NCBI GenBank assembly: GCA_963942565.1 | Contig: OZ012691.1 | Coordinates: 8,036,271 to 8,100,270, forward strand | DNA length: 64,000 nucleotides | Direction of reading: 5' to 3' | Source of the DNA: Maea johnstoni | Lineage: Eukaryota; Annelida; Polychaeta; Spionida; Magelonidae | Notes under the pieces: generated by a model | Told to the model about the DNA's origin: nothing | The model's input: only the letters and a program-made list of their open reading frames with translations | Databases searched by the model: none | In this document: in pieces, positions 11,901 to 64,000 of the stretch | Layout of the letters: each line of letters starts with the position of its first letter | Position numbering within the stretch: position 1 is the stretch's first letter | Program-made: the position numbers and the translations under genes

Positions 11901-13510
11901 CAACAGAACAAAATACTTTGAGAATAGTGTCTACATTTTATTTTTCATGTAGATAATGCTTTCATGGATTCCACAAAAAGAGTAGAAAGACACTCACAAC
12001 CTTTTTAAAATGCTGGCATCATAAAAATAGGTCAAAGACAATATGACCTTGCCATTATAATGCTTGAAGAGCCATTGTAATATGACACAAAATAATTATT
12101 GAACAAATAAAAAGTTTTGTCTTGAAAAATATTATGATGAAGTTATTCCTCATGTTCCAATGAACAAAATGTCTTCAAATAACTCTTTCATACCTAGAAT
12201 TCACCCAAATAAAGTGTCAACAGGATTTATAATAGTTTTGAAATAACTAGGTAACATGCATGCTTTTTTGAAATAAGCTCCAATAGGTTGACAATTTATG
12301 AAAACAATATTCATATCCATATACCAGATCAGTACAATAGTTAACTATAAGTTGGTCCCATTATTCTTTGTACTTTTACTTAAATTGAAAATAAAATTCA
12401 AAGTATGTACCTAGCATCACAACCTCACCATGGACAGTTTATAAATTCCTTGTGCGTATATACCCTGACATACCTTGGCCTAGGTAGATCAGCATACTTA
12501 ACTGCCATAGTAAAATAGGAATATGATAAAATGCTTCACACATGATTCCATTCATACTTATAGAGGGTCTGACGTTTTTATGCATAACATTCCAATAAGA
12601 GCATATTTTGAAAATATATATCTGAAAGAGATATGTAACTGACAACTATCCACCAAAAACTGTGAATTTATGCATTTTCCTAAGATATTCTCAAAAGTAC
12701 CACAGATCACGATGATACTTGCCAAGAAGAGCACCGAAGTGATCTGACAATTGAGGGAATACAAAAAATAAAATCAATATTTTAAGAGATTTCTTAGAAA
12801 TATGACTCTCATTCAAATATTTCTTTTACTCGCATATCATTCAAAGAAATCTTCTTTTGCATTAACTGTCAGGGTTCTTTGAGAATAAAAGATTTAGAAC
12901 ACAAACAATCGTTTTCCCTTTGCACTACATTGTGCAATAAAAAAAATGAGATTCTGCATTAATCTCATAACTGCACTAATCCAGTATACTGCAAAAGGAG
13001 ATTCCAAACAAATACCGACTAATAGTTTCTTTTTCTTTTTCCCTTTGCAATATATTGTACAATAAAAACTTGAGATTCTGCATTAATCTCATAACTGCAC
13101 TAATCCAACATACCACAGAAGGAGATTCCAGACATATAACAGCTAACAGTTTCCTTTCCAGTGTTTAAGAGACAGTTTAATATCATTTATCCCTTTCAAA
13201 ATATACACTTGAAAAATAAAACCTCTTGATCAGCAGGTGTGATCTAAAATCTATTTTTTACCCCTTCTATTCAAACATTAATTGCTTTTCTTTAGAAGTT
13301 CCTGTATCAACTGCTGGAGATCAAGGATAAGTAGAAATATCAAGGCATACTGCACATGGGTAAAACCAATATAATGCAATAACAAAAAGGCATTAACAGC
13401 ATTGATGAAATAGACAATATGTACTAAGGCACCAAAGTAGTTATACCAACTACACCTTTTCTTAAAACCTTACAAGAATGAGATTGTATTTGTCATATAA
13501 ATACATTTAT
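8917..13510. other. Region downstream of SUR: decayed repeats, no gene seen
   Basis: Contains two elements of a TTAACCCAT-ended family (9121-9385 and 9745-10084) and part of a SINE near 10800-10905. Some of it is probably SUR 3' UTR. No minus-strand AATAAA lies close after the stop; one occurs near 11937-11942. Confidence 0.5.
9121..10084. mobile_element. Two elements of a TTAACCCAT-ended family
   Basis: 9121-9385 and 9745-10084 begin TTAACCCAT; the second ends TAGGTTAA. A clearer relative is 44806-45034. Ends and TTAA context suggest another piggyBac-type MITE family, but the inner similarity is weak. Confidence 0.45.
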
Positions 13511-13511
13511 A

Positions 13512-13700
13512 CAGTAGTGGAACACCTCAAAGTGACCACCCCTGTAAGTTGAACACATCTCTAAAGTGACCACATTTTCCCAGACTAACTTTTTCAAATT
13601 AGTTCTATAGTAAAGGGAACTCCTTAATGTTGATCACTCCTTTAAGTGGACCAGTTGTGGCCGGTTATACAGGTGGTCACTTTAGAGGAGTTCTTCATTG
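13512..13700. mobile_element. Short foldback element with GTGACCACC inverted ends
   Basis: Left end CAGTAGTGGAACACCTC...GTGACCACC and right end GGTGGTCACTTTAGAGGAG...TTG are inverted repeats of about 28 bases. It looks like a mariner-type MITE; TA flanks are seen on the left only. Confidence 0.6.
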
Positions 13701-13835
13701 AGTTCAACATTACCCAATCATATCACTTTTTAATATGATCATTTCCTGTTTTACAGTATCATGAAGTGTCTTTGTGTTGAGATTATTTGTTTTCCCTATT
13801 CCCAGTATCCCAGGGAGTCTTTGTTGTAGTTGTGT

Positions 13836-54695
<40,860 letters not shown>

Positions 54696-55098
54696 GCTCA
54701 ATAAGAGATCAGACAGTTTTTAAATGTTTTTCCCCTAAGTCCACCAAAATTTCTGTCTATATCAATTATATTGAATGATCTGCATCTAGATCATTACCAA
54801 ACAGGCACTCCCAACAGTGAGGTTTTCAGCCGTTTTGTGGAGAAGTTCTTACTTGGTCACTGGTGAACAAAGGGTTTCAAACAAAGCCTTTGTCGAAGGG
54901 TTATGACCCCTTGATGAATATTGCAGAATGGAATTTTAGAATGCCACAAGTGGTTAAATCTTCAATCCCACAAGGCACAACTTGTGCAAGATGAGCCAAT
55001 GATTATTCTGAAGCCATTCACTTGTCGAGTGTCTCAGCAGCGATGTAAATACGTTCTTACATACGCAAGATAAAGTCATTCGTCGAAATTCATCTTAC

Positions 55099-55185
55099 CT
55101 GGACCACTGCTGATGCTGACCAACTCCTACCGTACCACTGCGGTTTCTGAATGACCCTTTGTCAACAACAGCAACATGGGCTTTA
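55099..55185 (-). other. Probable SUR 5' untranslated first exon
   Basis: On the minus strand a strong donor CCAG-GTAAGA lies at 55099/55098. A weak acceptor (ACTTAG) at 54735 would join it to a short leader before the ATG at 54695. The upstream end is set only by the TATA-like box, about 30 bases further. This is an inference from splice-site shape; no transcript evidence is available. Confidence 0.4.
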
Positions 55186-55204
55186 CGTTTCCGGTGTCCA
55201 CTGA

Positions 55205-55222
55205 CCTAGTTATATAGCGCCA
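55205..55222 (-). promoter_or_regulatory. TATA-like box of the SUR promoter
   Basis: The minus strand reads GCGCTATATAACTAGG, a good TATA box about 25-30 bases before the presumed transcription start and just upstream of the candidate leader exon. The surrounding 200 bases are more GC-rich than the rest of the intergenic region. Confidence 0.45.
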
Positions 55223-55342
55223 TCTGCGGGCAGGCCAGATAACTAAAAACTACACGTGCGTGATTTCATTGGTCGCCGCTGAATGACAAGTGTGGGGGTG
55301 GGACCTCTTACGTCACATGGTGTCATATCGCACTCCGAGCCT

Positions 55343-55466
55343 ATGGGGTTAATTTCTTTGTCCGAGTTCCAAGCTGGGGTTACTTTCTTTGTCCCATATC
55401 AAAGCTTATGGGGTTAATTTCTTTGTCCCGTATCCAAGCATATGGGGGTAATTTCTTTGTCACAGT
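55343..55466. repeat. Tandem repeat (about 36 bp) upstream of the SUR promoter
   Basis: Four units of the type TATGGGGTTAATTTCTTTGT followed by CC.TATCCAAGC, lying 130-250 bases upstream of the TATA-like box. Confidence 0.85.
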
Positions 55467-58400
55467 TTTTCTAGTTGACAATTCAGCCTATACAAAGGAT
55501 AAATAGTTTGAAAGATGTTCTGATGAGGAATACATGAAGCACCACAAAACTGCCATCCCAACAGGGTGTAAGATTTTGGGGGAAAAAAGTGAAAAAAAAC
55601 TGAAAAAAATTGAAACACGCTTAGTGTTTACAAACGAAGCTCCTATCCACAATTATTGACTGTAGACCTTCAGATTTCATGAATGTAATGAAAAAGTCAA
55701 TACCGATGGAAGGAGATGACACTTTTCCAAATTTTCGTTTCATCATAATTTCATGACCATTTCTTTCGGAAAGTAAGCCGAAATGAGAAAAAAGCGCATT
55801 TTCACATTCTAGTTAGCATAACTCTGGAACAAAGTCAAAACTTAACACTAAGTTTACTAAACAGTTCGTTTTTTTTTTTATAAAGCTAGTCATATTCGTA
55901 TATGGTTGGATAATACTTTTTGTAGATTCGTCATTCTCCTGAACCAAACTTGGGTTGTCCATGTTTTGCAGATATTTTCACCATGTACAGCAGTCTTGTA
56001 AAAAATGTATTGCCTTTTTCTACCTCATTAATTGTTCACACATGCACCTTGGTAAAAGACACCCTATTTAAAACATTACCTATCCTACCAGGGACCGTTT
56101 TTGGGGGCGTATGTGCTGATGACGTTTAAAAAAGTGCTTGTAAAAGCGTGTACATGGACCTCTTTCCTCATATCATCCTCTAAAATAATCACATATAAAA
56201 GTAAACGCTGCCCATTAATAGACAATTCCTTTTATATTAATTTGCATGACTTTATAACTCGCTATAAGATGACTGTGAATATAGGAACAATATGTGGTGA
56301 CATGTTCAAATAATGCTGGATAGAAAAGATGAAGAGATGAAAGAATTGAATCACGTATATGTGTCAGTTTTGCTTTTGCAATATCAATCCACAACCACAT
56401 GTACTCATGGCCTGCATATATTAACATGTATTGATAACAAAGCCGTATTTCAGGAATTGCAAGGTTAGATATTGTTCTTCCTTTTGGGTTAAACAATCTT
56501 TCTTCAAATATTTTCAAGTATCACTCAGGTTGATGAGTTCAAAATGGCCAATTCGCGTACACATCCTTGGTGTGATTTTTGGTTGATGCGCCGTAAATCA
56601 AATTAAAGCGACATCGTCACATCCCTACCCAATTAATGGAAAACAATTATTTAGTTTAATGTTTATATGTTGTTTAATGTTTGTGTGATGCCATTTTTCC
56701 GCAGAAAAGATGACATGGGACTTTTTATGAAGAAATTCGGCCTATGCAATATTTGGTGCCATCATCGTGCTTGAAATCAGCAAAAATATCAATTACAAAA
56801 GCAAACAAAAGGTGGCAGCACCAATGTATTTTATAAGTGTTTCCACGCGCGAGCTTCTGAACCATCCCAAGAGTTTAACGTATTTATAACTGGTCTCTTT
56901 TTCAGAAACTTCGCACGAATAAAGAAAAAAGCACAGTTTTTTTCAAAAAAAGGGTCGACTGATTTTCACAGACTATCGAAAAAAAATGCAATTTATGTTA
57001 TAAAATGCAATTTATGTTTTCAATTTCCAAAATTGATTTTTTTCTTTGCATGTTTTTCCTTCATAGCTGTTGTCACTGCCTGAATCATTGTTCTGCTGTG
57101 ATGAAAGCATTTTTGTTCTATCTCAATTATGAGGAAAAATAAGCAATTCAAGAAACACCCTTTTACCGTAAAATTACTAGTAGTATTAGTCAGAATTGTG
57201 GAGTTAATTCTGCGTCAAAATGTCTAAACCATCTAAATATGCTCTTGAAAAGACACAATGAAAATGACATGCCAATCGAGTTGAATTCTGAGACAGGTGG
57301 TTGACGTTTGTTAAATATGGGACTTTTTGACGGGATTTTGTATAATAACAAACGGGTTACCACAAAGGTATTCTTTTATACATATTCTTATATAAGATAG
57401 TATCTAGAACAGAATCCTCTTTTATACATGGTTGAATTGTTATTAATTTTTCTGATCATGTCATATTTTCAAATGAAAAAATTGATAAATCACAGCAGAT
57501 AAAATATTCAATGTTTGAACTGTCTCTTGAAATTATTTTTTGCTATAAGCGGGTATAGTCATATTGGTACAGATTTAGTAATAAGTATTTGCGTACTAAT
57601 ATCTGTTCTCAAATGGCCAGTATTATCAGGCAATATATTATCTTAGTTTATTCAATATCCGATAGGTGTCACTACCCGCATAATCAGGCAATGTCAGGCA
57701 CTAAAAATGTACATTATTTTGTTTTATACTGCTTATCAAGCGAAGAACGGATAATGTAGAAATCTATATATGGGTTATTAACAAGCATCATTGGAGTATT
57801 CTAATTTCTAAAAATCACCAAAATGCAAATTATGTGAATTATTTTGGATTTGCTAACATAATATACAAACAAACAAATGCAAACTCAAAAGACTGGAACA
57901 AATAAACTGAAATATGTGCTAACCTGTCTTCAAACACATAGAATGAGTTGTGAATATAACCCATGCACGAGTATGTCCAGTTTTCTGTAATTAGACGTAG
58001 CAATACGGTGCATGCATGGTTCACAGAAAGGCATTTTTGTATATAGGGGATTCCTAAATGCGGATTTTAACCGTGATGCATGTCCTGATTATATATCTTA
58101 CATGTATACGCATATTCTAAAGATATCTGTTTTGAAGATGCACCATAGAATTAAAAAAAAATTCGACAAAAATCCTCCAAGTCACCGTTTGTTATTTTTA
58201 AAATACAATCGATAAAAATATTTTATTCCGTCTATGTACTGATGTATACTTTTTTATAATGGGGCTGGATTTTTTCCATAACTCGAATCACACATCGTTA
58301 CATTACACAAAATATGTCTTGGAGAGCAGGGTATCAGGTAGTTCTCAGAGCAAGATGGGCATCATGCACTAAATAACCCTTGAAAGAGCGCGTTGCTGCA

Positions 58401-59595
58401 TCCTGTCCATGATTGAGTGTTCATGCCTAGACTTACCCTAGATTATTAGGCGTTCATATGTATTTCTTCTGTCATGTTTTTTCTGGGACCCGAATGGCCA
58501 ATTTAGTTTGCATTTAGCTCACCAGGGGAATTGAGGAGTGTGTTTGGAGGACCGCAGATTGAAGGACCATATGGTGCCATCTATCTGTCATATCTGGTAT
58601 TACACCACACTCAGGTTAGTCAACTCAGAAGGGAATCGTCACTTTTCAGGGGATATGAGCCTAGTTTATCCGAGGCTTAATATTGACACACGGGTTCCTT
58701 ATGGTAAATCTCCCAGCATACCGCAATATCGTATTATTATAACAGCCTTCACCACCATGGAAGTTTTACCTATTAATGTCAACTTAGGAATAGCTTCGGT
58801 AGTGTGGCATTGTGAAATATACAGAAACTATTTATCGGAAAACTTTATAATTGCATAAATGTCATTATTTATTATGATAAAAGAGTGCTCGCTGTAACCT
58901 AACATTCTAGTCTGACATTTGTATTTATTCGGTCACCTTTTAACTGGCAAAAGTGGTCAAGGTGGCCAGAGTAGCCGAATGAGTTAACATTTATCTCACC
59001 AGGTGAATAGAAGACTGTTTTAGTGTAACGAAACCCCTAGAGATTGGTGGACCAAGGCGTGAACCGGGGTTGGTGATTGGTGGAACGTCTGACCCTATAG
59101 CTATTTCAGCTTTTAAGTATTCGTCAAACCGCATCCTGCATATATATATATCAAAAACATTGTGGTCAATACCACGTTAAAACCAAAAAGAATCACCCCA
59201 ATAATTAAGGGGTGTACCACGTGCCTGTCACAAAAAAAGTATAGAAACAACTGAAGAATGTCAATCTATTCAGAGACCACCATACTAAGATAAAAGCTCC
59301 CTGATCTATTTGAAAAGTTAGCAACAAATGTTAGTAAAGTTAGTTCATGCCAAAGAACATTTTTTTCTTGCCCTTTAAACACTTTTTACCACCAACTCTG
59401 GTCCGTGGTGTTGCGTATCATCTTTATTGATATATCACCTATATTTCTCTCATATTTGCGTTAGGCTGGAGCATAGCTCTGCCTCTACCATTTTGTCGTA
59501 TATATCCATTGTCTATCAGAGGTGAAACTAGAAGTCAAGGATCTTATATGTGTCCATATATATCTTGGACCAATATAACTTGTGGTTGCTCATCT
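55467..59595. other. SUR-HPD intergenic region, nothing recognised
   Basis: About 4 kb of AT-rich sequence between the divergent SUR and HPD genes. Scattered ORFs under 110 codons lack family features. It could hold shared regulatory elements, but none is recognisable by eye. Confidence 0.5.
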
Positions 59596-59596
59596 A

Positions 59597-59754
<158 letters not shown>

Positions 59755-60030
59755 AGTGAATATTTTTGAACACGCATTTAGGTCTTGCCGATAGTATCCG
59801 TCCATGGCAACATTTCGTGCGGATCGTTTACTTGGAGAAACTACAGTTCAACAGCTAGTGAAAACAATCTATAGGCCTTAGGCTACAAAAGATCCAGGCA
59901 CCCGCCGGTGCTTCACTCAGTCACAAAAATATATCTGCCAAGCCAAGCTCAAGTGCGAACATTCCCCCTCTTTCCTGATGCGTGATTGGCCCATTCTGGA
60001 GGTGTGTCCCACACGCCTTCTAATCCTAAA

Positions 60031-60038
60031 CCAATCAG
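60031..60038 (+). promoter_or_regulatory. CCAAT box upstream of HPD
   Basis: CCAATCAG lies about 70 bases before the HPD start codon, with a second inverted copy (GATTGGCC) near 59983. No TATA box is obvious. Placement suits a proximal promoter, but the transcription start is unknown. Confidence 0.3.
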
Positions 60039-60098
60039 ATTCAAGCAAGCTGCTGCCACGCTCGGCTGTTCTCAATCTGACACAACTGCTGCGGCATC

Positions 60099-60464
60099 AT
60101 GGCGAGTTGCTCTCAGTTCTTCGCCTCTCTTTCTGCTATTTTCTCGATTTACATTATGAACATGTATTTAACAACCATCGTTTTCTTTTACAGACAACCT
60201 ATACAGACAAAGGGGAGAAGGTGAGCATTGCTTGACTTGATATCAATTGCGAAAACTCTCATTGAACCTAAACAGCTGTAATTGACCTTGAAGCGAGTCC
60301 TGTATTTTTCCATGTGTAAATACTATAACGATCGATAGCTATTCTGTTTGTATTTTGTTCATGTAAATGGCAGTGATACATTTCTTCCTCTTTCGTTGCA
60401 GCCTGAAGCCGGGAGGTTCGTCGGTTTCGATTTTGTCACATTTTGGGTCGGCAATGCCAAGCAG
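60099..60464 (+). CDS. HPD: 4-hydroxyphenylpyruvate dioxygenase, first exons (gene continues past the right end)
   Basis: Three coding pieces: the start codon 60099-60101, 60194-60220 (27 nt, TTYTDKGEK) and 60402-60464 (63 nt, PEAGRFVGFDF...GNAKQ). Joined, they match the human HPD N-terminus (MTTYSDKGAKPERGRF... VTFWVGNAKQ) without gaps. HPD converts 4-hydroxyphenylpyruvate to homogentisate in tyrosine breakdown, using Fe(II) and O2, in the cytosol. The N-terminal residues seen here are before the metal ligands, so catalytic residues are outside the window. Introns are 60102-60193 (GC-AG) and 60221-60401 (GT-AG), then a donor GTAGGT at 60465. I found no fourth exon up to 64000. Confidence 0.9.
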
Positions 60465-61079
60465 GTAGGTTGAAAACACGAGTGGAGAAGCGTCTAAAAA
60501 TCTCCAGCCCGTAGCGACCTAGTTTCATTCATTGACACGTTTTGGTTTGACACAGTTTCTGCACGTTTGATTGGTTCTACGGAGTTCGAGCTCCTGTCCA
60601 TTGGCCTGTATCAGTGAATAGAGGGCGCGTTTTGTATGGCAATATTAGTGTTGTTCAACAGTTCAAACTAGGTTCTTCCATGAATGTCATTAACATCATG
60701 AAGACAATGAATTGATTATAAAGCCATATGTTATGATATTCACATAATTGATTGCTAAGTAATGACACTTTGTACCCAAACCGATTACTGATAAAAATAT
60801 TGGAAAGTCATTTAGTATGGAGATAAACATTTTATTTCATATTTATTTATCTATATATATTTTTATTTTTATTATTTATTTTTAATTTTAACCCTTTCAT
60901 GCTCATAGTCCCCTTGGAAAAGTATCTCTTGCACTTACATAATAAAAAAGACTGATGATTTTTAATTTAGAATATATTTAAAGGGGGAAATAATATAGTA
61001 CTGCCACAGCGTCACATGTCGTTATTAGGGAGAGAGATAATGTACCTAATGAGCTCTCAGATCTTTCCTATCCATACTG

Positions 61080-61405
61080 GGGCCTGCCCTGATGGCAGTG
61101 TGGTCTATATTGCCATTGAATGCTAGTCGTCTCTCATCACTGGGGCCTGCCTTGGTGGCTGAGTGGACTAAGGCATTGCCACTGTGTTAGCTGTCTCTCA
61201 CCTAATGGCTGAGTGGTCTAAGGGGGTAGCCACTAACCGCTAGCTGTCTCTCACCACTGCTGAGTTTCAAATACTGGCTGGGGCGTGTGAAAAAGTTGCC
61301 AGTGACTTGGGGTTAGGTGATGGGTACTTATGTTATGTCCACCACTTACAACTGGCTAGTCACTGCTTAGCTGCAATATGGAAGAAAAAGTGATTGAAAC
61401 TCTAA
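61080..61405 (+). mobile_element. tRNA-derived SINE with repeated heads
   Basis: Three partial heads in a row (GGGCCTGCC...GTGTGGTCTA, GGCTGAGTGGACTAAGG, GGCTGAGTGGTCTAAGG), one B-box-like GAGTTTCAAATAC, then the common body ACTTGGGGTTAGG...CTGGCTAGTCA. Confidence 0.65.
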
Positions 61406-61734
61406 AATACCACACTGGCATGAGTATAGGAGGTCTTAGTTATGTAAATCCTGGAATAGTATTTTTAGTGACGGGCCTGTAATGACCGGTTCAGAATCTT
61501 GCCTCCAGGTGATGCTGTTATGCAAGCCTCCATGCCTCACTGAAGAACAAGGCTTGACATAGCCCATTGGCCAAACCTATAGACCTGTGCTGGTCAAGTT
61601 CAGCAAGCTGTGAACTTGTTCGATTGGACCAACAGCTGATTCTGAGGGAGTGTAATTGGGAGATGAGAAATGAAAGTAGAATTTGGAATTTTGATTATTG
61701 TGACTTTCTCTGCCACATTGCGACTTATATGTGA

Positions 61735-61905
61735 CTAGCCAATTGTAAGTGGTGGAAGGAACTGGATTACTCAGCGAAAACCAACGTTTAACCCCAAGTG
61801 ACTGGCAACTTTCTCACATGCCCCTGATGGGTTTTGTAAACCAGGCAGTGGTGAGAGACAGCAAGCAGTCAGTGGCAATGGCTTAGACCACTCGGCCATC
61901 ATGGA
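61735..61905 (-). mobile_element. tRNA-derived SINE (minus orientation)
   Basis: Reverse of the same family: body, B-box-like GGTTTACAAAACC, and head GGCCGAGTGGTCTAAGCC. Confidence 0.65.
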
Positions 61906-61995
61906 AGAAAGTATAGGGAAAAGGGTTAATAAACCTATATATATATATATATTTTTAGATTGGTGGCGCAGTCAGATTTGTGGTCCAATATGCCC

Positions 61996-62215
61996 ACTGA
62001 ACCAGGGACTTAGCCAGGACCTGTCCAGCCTGTCTTTTGGACAGGCAGTTTCCTAAAAATACCTCCTTTTTGGACAGGCAAATATTGCTATGAAGAATTT
62101 TCAATTTTGACTTTTTTTGGGTAACAACCAAATATTTCCCTGACAAACCATCTAGGACATGGCTGAAGTGTTAGTTGCCCTTTTTGACACAATAGGCTAT
62201 AAAATATGACATAAG
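61996..62215. mobile_element. Truncated hAT-type element (CAGGGACTTAGCC family)
   Basis: Begins CAGGGACTTAGCCAGGAC and follows the 37965 element as far as the AATAGGCTAT motif, then loses similarity. Confidence 0.65.
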
Positions 62216-63497
62216 TGGAGCAGTGTACAACCAAGGACTTATATATGTATGGTTTGGAAGCCAGCAGATCTAGCACGAGACCCTCTGCGCGGGCACCACA
62301 GGTAGTCTACTGATATGCTTGATCGCACACTAGGTGTCCTGGTCGCTATCCGGGTACCGACTCCTTCACGCAAAGTGCAGAAGTGAACCACTGTCAAGTA
62401 ATGCTCTACATGTGTGTGCTGTACGTGTGTGGGCACCTGCCTCTTGTATATAAATAGTACTCTTGGTCCTCACTATGGTATCAATTTCAGCACACACACT
62501 GGAAGGGCTTGACAACAGAGCCTATGGTAATTGGCCTGTGACTAAAGGGTTCATCATTCATCAGAATTGCTACCTGTCCAGCAGGGAGAGTAGCCCTTCA
62601 TTTTCACTAGCCCTACCAAAAGCTGCACTAGCCCTACCCAAAATTTAAAAAAGCAGGACCAAAAATTTGTCAAGTGCTACAATGAAATCTAAACAATCTT
62701 ATTGGCTTCTGTTGCAAGTGCACAGAACTGTAGCAGCACTTTTTTGTTTCCTCCACAAAACTACATTTTTGGTTTGGTGGCAACAACTAGCCCCAGGCTA
62801 GCGGGCTACCACAAATGTGGAACACTTGGCTACCTCCCTCTCCCAGTATATGTAGCTCTCTGGTACAACCAACTTGAAAAAAATAGTAAGTGGCTAGTTA
62901 TCAGCTAACTTAAGCACTCAACTATATCACATTAAGTGGTTGAAAAATGAAGTAAGCAAGAGTTGAGAATCCTGACTTAGAAAAAATTACCAGTTAGCGA
63001 TGAGTTGAGATCTGGACTTGAAAACATTGCAAGAAATTAGACAAATTGCTAGACTGATTAAGCAATAGATGCATGCAAAGTGTAGTGCCCTATACCATCT
63101 ACTGCATAGGTGTTATCTTTAATAAAAGAAATTTTCAAAAAGATATTTGATTTGAAGAAGTATAAACCTGAAACTAACTATGAATTGTCCTTGATATATT
63201 TTTCAAATTTATGCTTATTGCTTAATGCCAAAAATATTTTTATAAGTATAATAGGTCCAGGCGACCCAACTCAAGACAGTCTTAAGGTATGAAAATTAGG
63301 TGGTGGTTTTCGTTGTGAAAAATCAAAATTCCAAATCCAGACATGATTGAGTTAATTGGGAGCTGGAGCTATTAGTCAGATACAGCCATTGTAAAGCATT
63401 AAAGTTGCTATGTCAGGTTGGCCAATATATGAATTTGAAAAGAAAATCCTTCCACACTTAATATTACTAGTCAAATAGTCTTTTTTCCTTACCACTA

Positions 63498-63672
63498 CAG
63501 GTGAACTTGGATATGACGGACTCAATGGGACCAGGAAAATTGGTCCTTCATATGCAAAATCCGTCGTATACATATGACGAATACTTAATATGCATCGGAC
63601 TGGGACCAAGCATATCGTCCGTCATATGCAAAAATCTGTCGTACGGTGGTCCGTCGTATCCAAGTTCACCTG
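63498..63672. mobile_element. TA-flanked foldback MITE near the right edge
   Basis: CAGGTGAACTTGGATA...GACGGAC at the left and GTCCGTCGTATCCAAG...TTCACCTG at the right, with TA on both sides. Confidence 0.8.
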
Positions 63673-64000
63673 TACTTACCATTCCTTAAACAAAACATAA
63701 AACAAATTAGCATTTCAACCTGTTTTTTATATTATTTTTTCCTAACTCTAAATTGCCATAAAGTTTGGCATGCTCTAAATTAAACTTTGAGATTTATCCT
63801 TTCTTTTTGTATGCTAATCATCTCCATATCTTTCATTTAATCGTCTGGAAAACATTCATCAGGTCTCGCACAACAGGTGATTCCTTATGTAGAGGTGACT
63901 TTGTATTTCATCTCACACTTTTTCACATCAAACTTTTGACCAATGAGATTGCAAAGAATAAGGTTATACTTGTATCTATTTCATGCGGAACCTATTTTTA

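Noticed and set aside
11937-11942. AATAAA on the minus strand as the SUR polyadenylation signal
   Set aside because: Possible but almost 1.9 kb from the stop and AT-rich sequence yields such hexamers by chance.
54696-54701. SUR start two codons upstream of the chosen ATG
   Set aside because: The codon at 54701 is TTG; the ATG at 54695 gives the start expected from SUR1.
58538-58858. 106-codon plus-strand frame in the SUR-HPD interval
   Set aside because: No recognisable domain, no matching splice sites and composition like the surrounding non-coding sequence.
61080-61405. tRNA genes
   Set aside because: The heads keep A- and B-box-like motifs but do not fold as full tRNAs and continue into the common SINE body.

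Overview
This is animal nuclear DNA: long spliced genes with GT-AG introns, AT-rich introns full of short DNA transposons, very long (TA)n, (GA)n and (ACT)n tracts, and one 200-base assembly gap (4369-4568). The protein and repeat content fit a marine invertebrate. The phylum cannot be settled from the window.

The main content is one complete minus-strand gene, 54695 down to 13836, for an ABCC-family transporter of the sulfonylurea-receptor (SUR, ABCC8/ABCC9) type. I placed 29 coding exons by hand. Their splice phases all join and their lengths sum to 4980 nt, giving 1659 residues plus a stop with no break. The order is TMD0 (exon 1), L0 linker (exon 2), TMD1 (exons 3-9), an acidic linker with an alanine run (10-11), NBD1 (12-15), a second linker (16-17), TMD2 (18-24) and NBD2 (25-29). 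Exon 21 occurs in two diverged versions of identical length (158 nt) and phase, 21B then 21A in transcription order. Because 158 is not a multiple of three, including both or neither breaks the frame, so this looks like a mutually exclusive exon pair that swaps a transmembrane segment of TMD2.

Upstream, about 5 kb away and head to head, the plus strand carries the first exons of 4-hydroxyphenylpyruvate dioxygenase (HPD, 60099-60464). The start codon appears to sit alone before a 92-nt GC-AG intron, and the rest of the gene lies beyond the right edge.

The left edge (1-4368) is a near copy of 20507-25120, the intron region around exon 21A, including a third copy of that exon. It ends at the gap. 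It is either a partial tandem duplication of the SUR gene or an assembly artefact. Between the gap and the SUR 3' end (4569-13800) there are only small plus-strand exon-like pieces that I could not identify, plus repeats.

The remainder is transposon-derived. There is an hAT-type MITE of about 310 bp with 8-bp target duplications, a piggyBac-type MITE of about 215 bp at TTAA sites, several TA-flanked foldback elements, and a tRNA-derived SINE. The two copies of the duplicated region provide empty sites for several insertions. Two patterns recur: MITEs sit at junctions of local tandem duplications, and short tandem duplications repeatedly span SUR exon edges.
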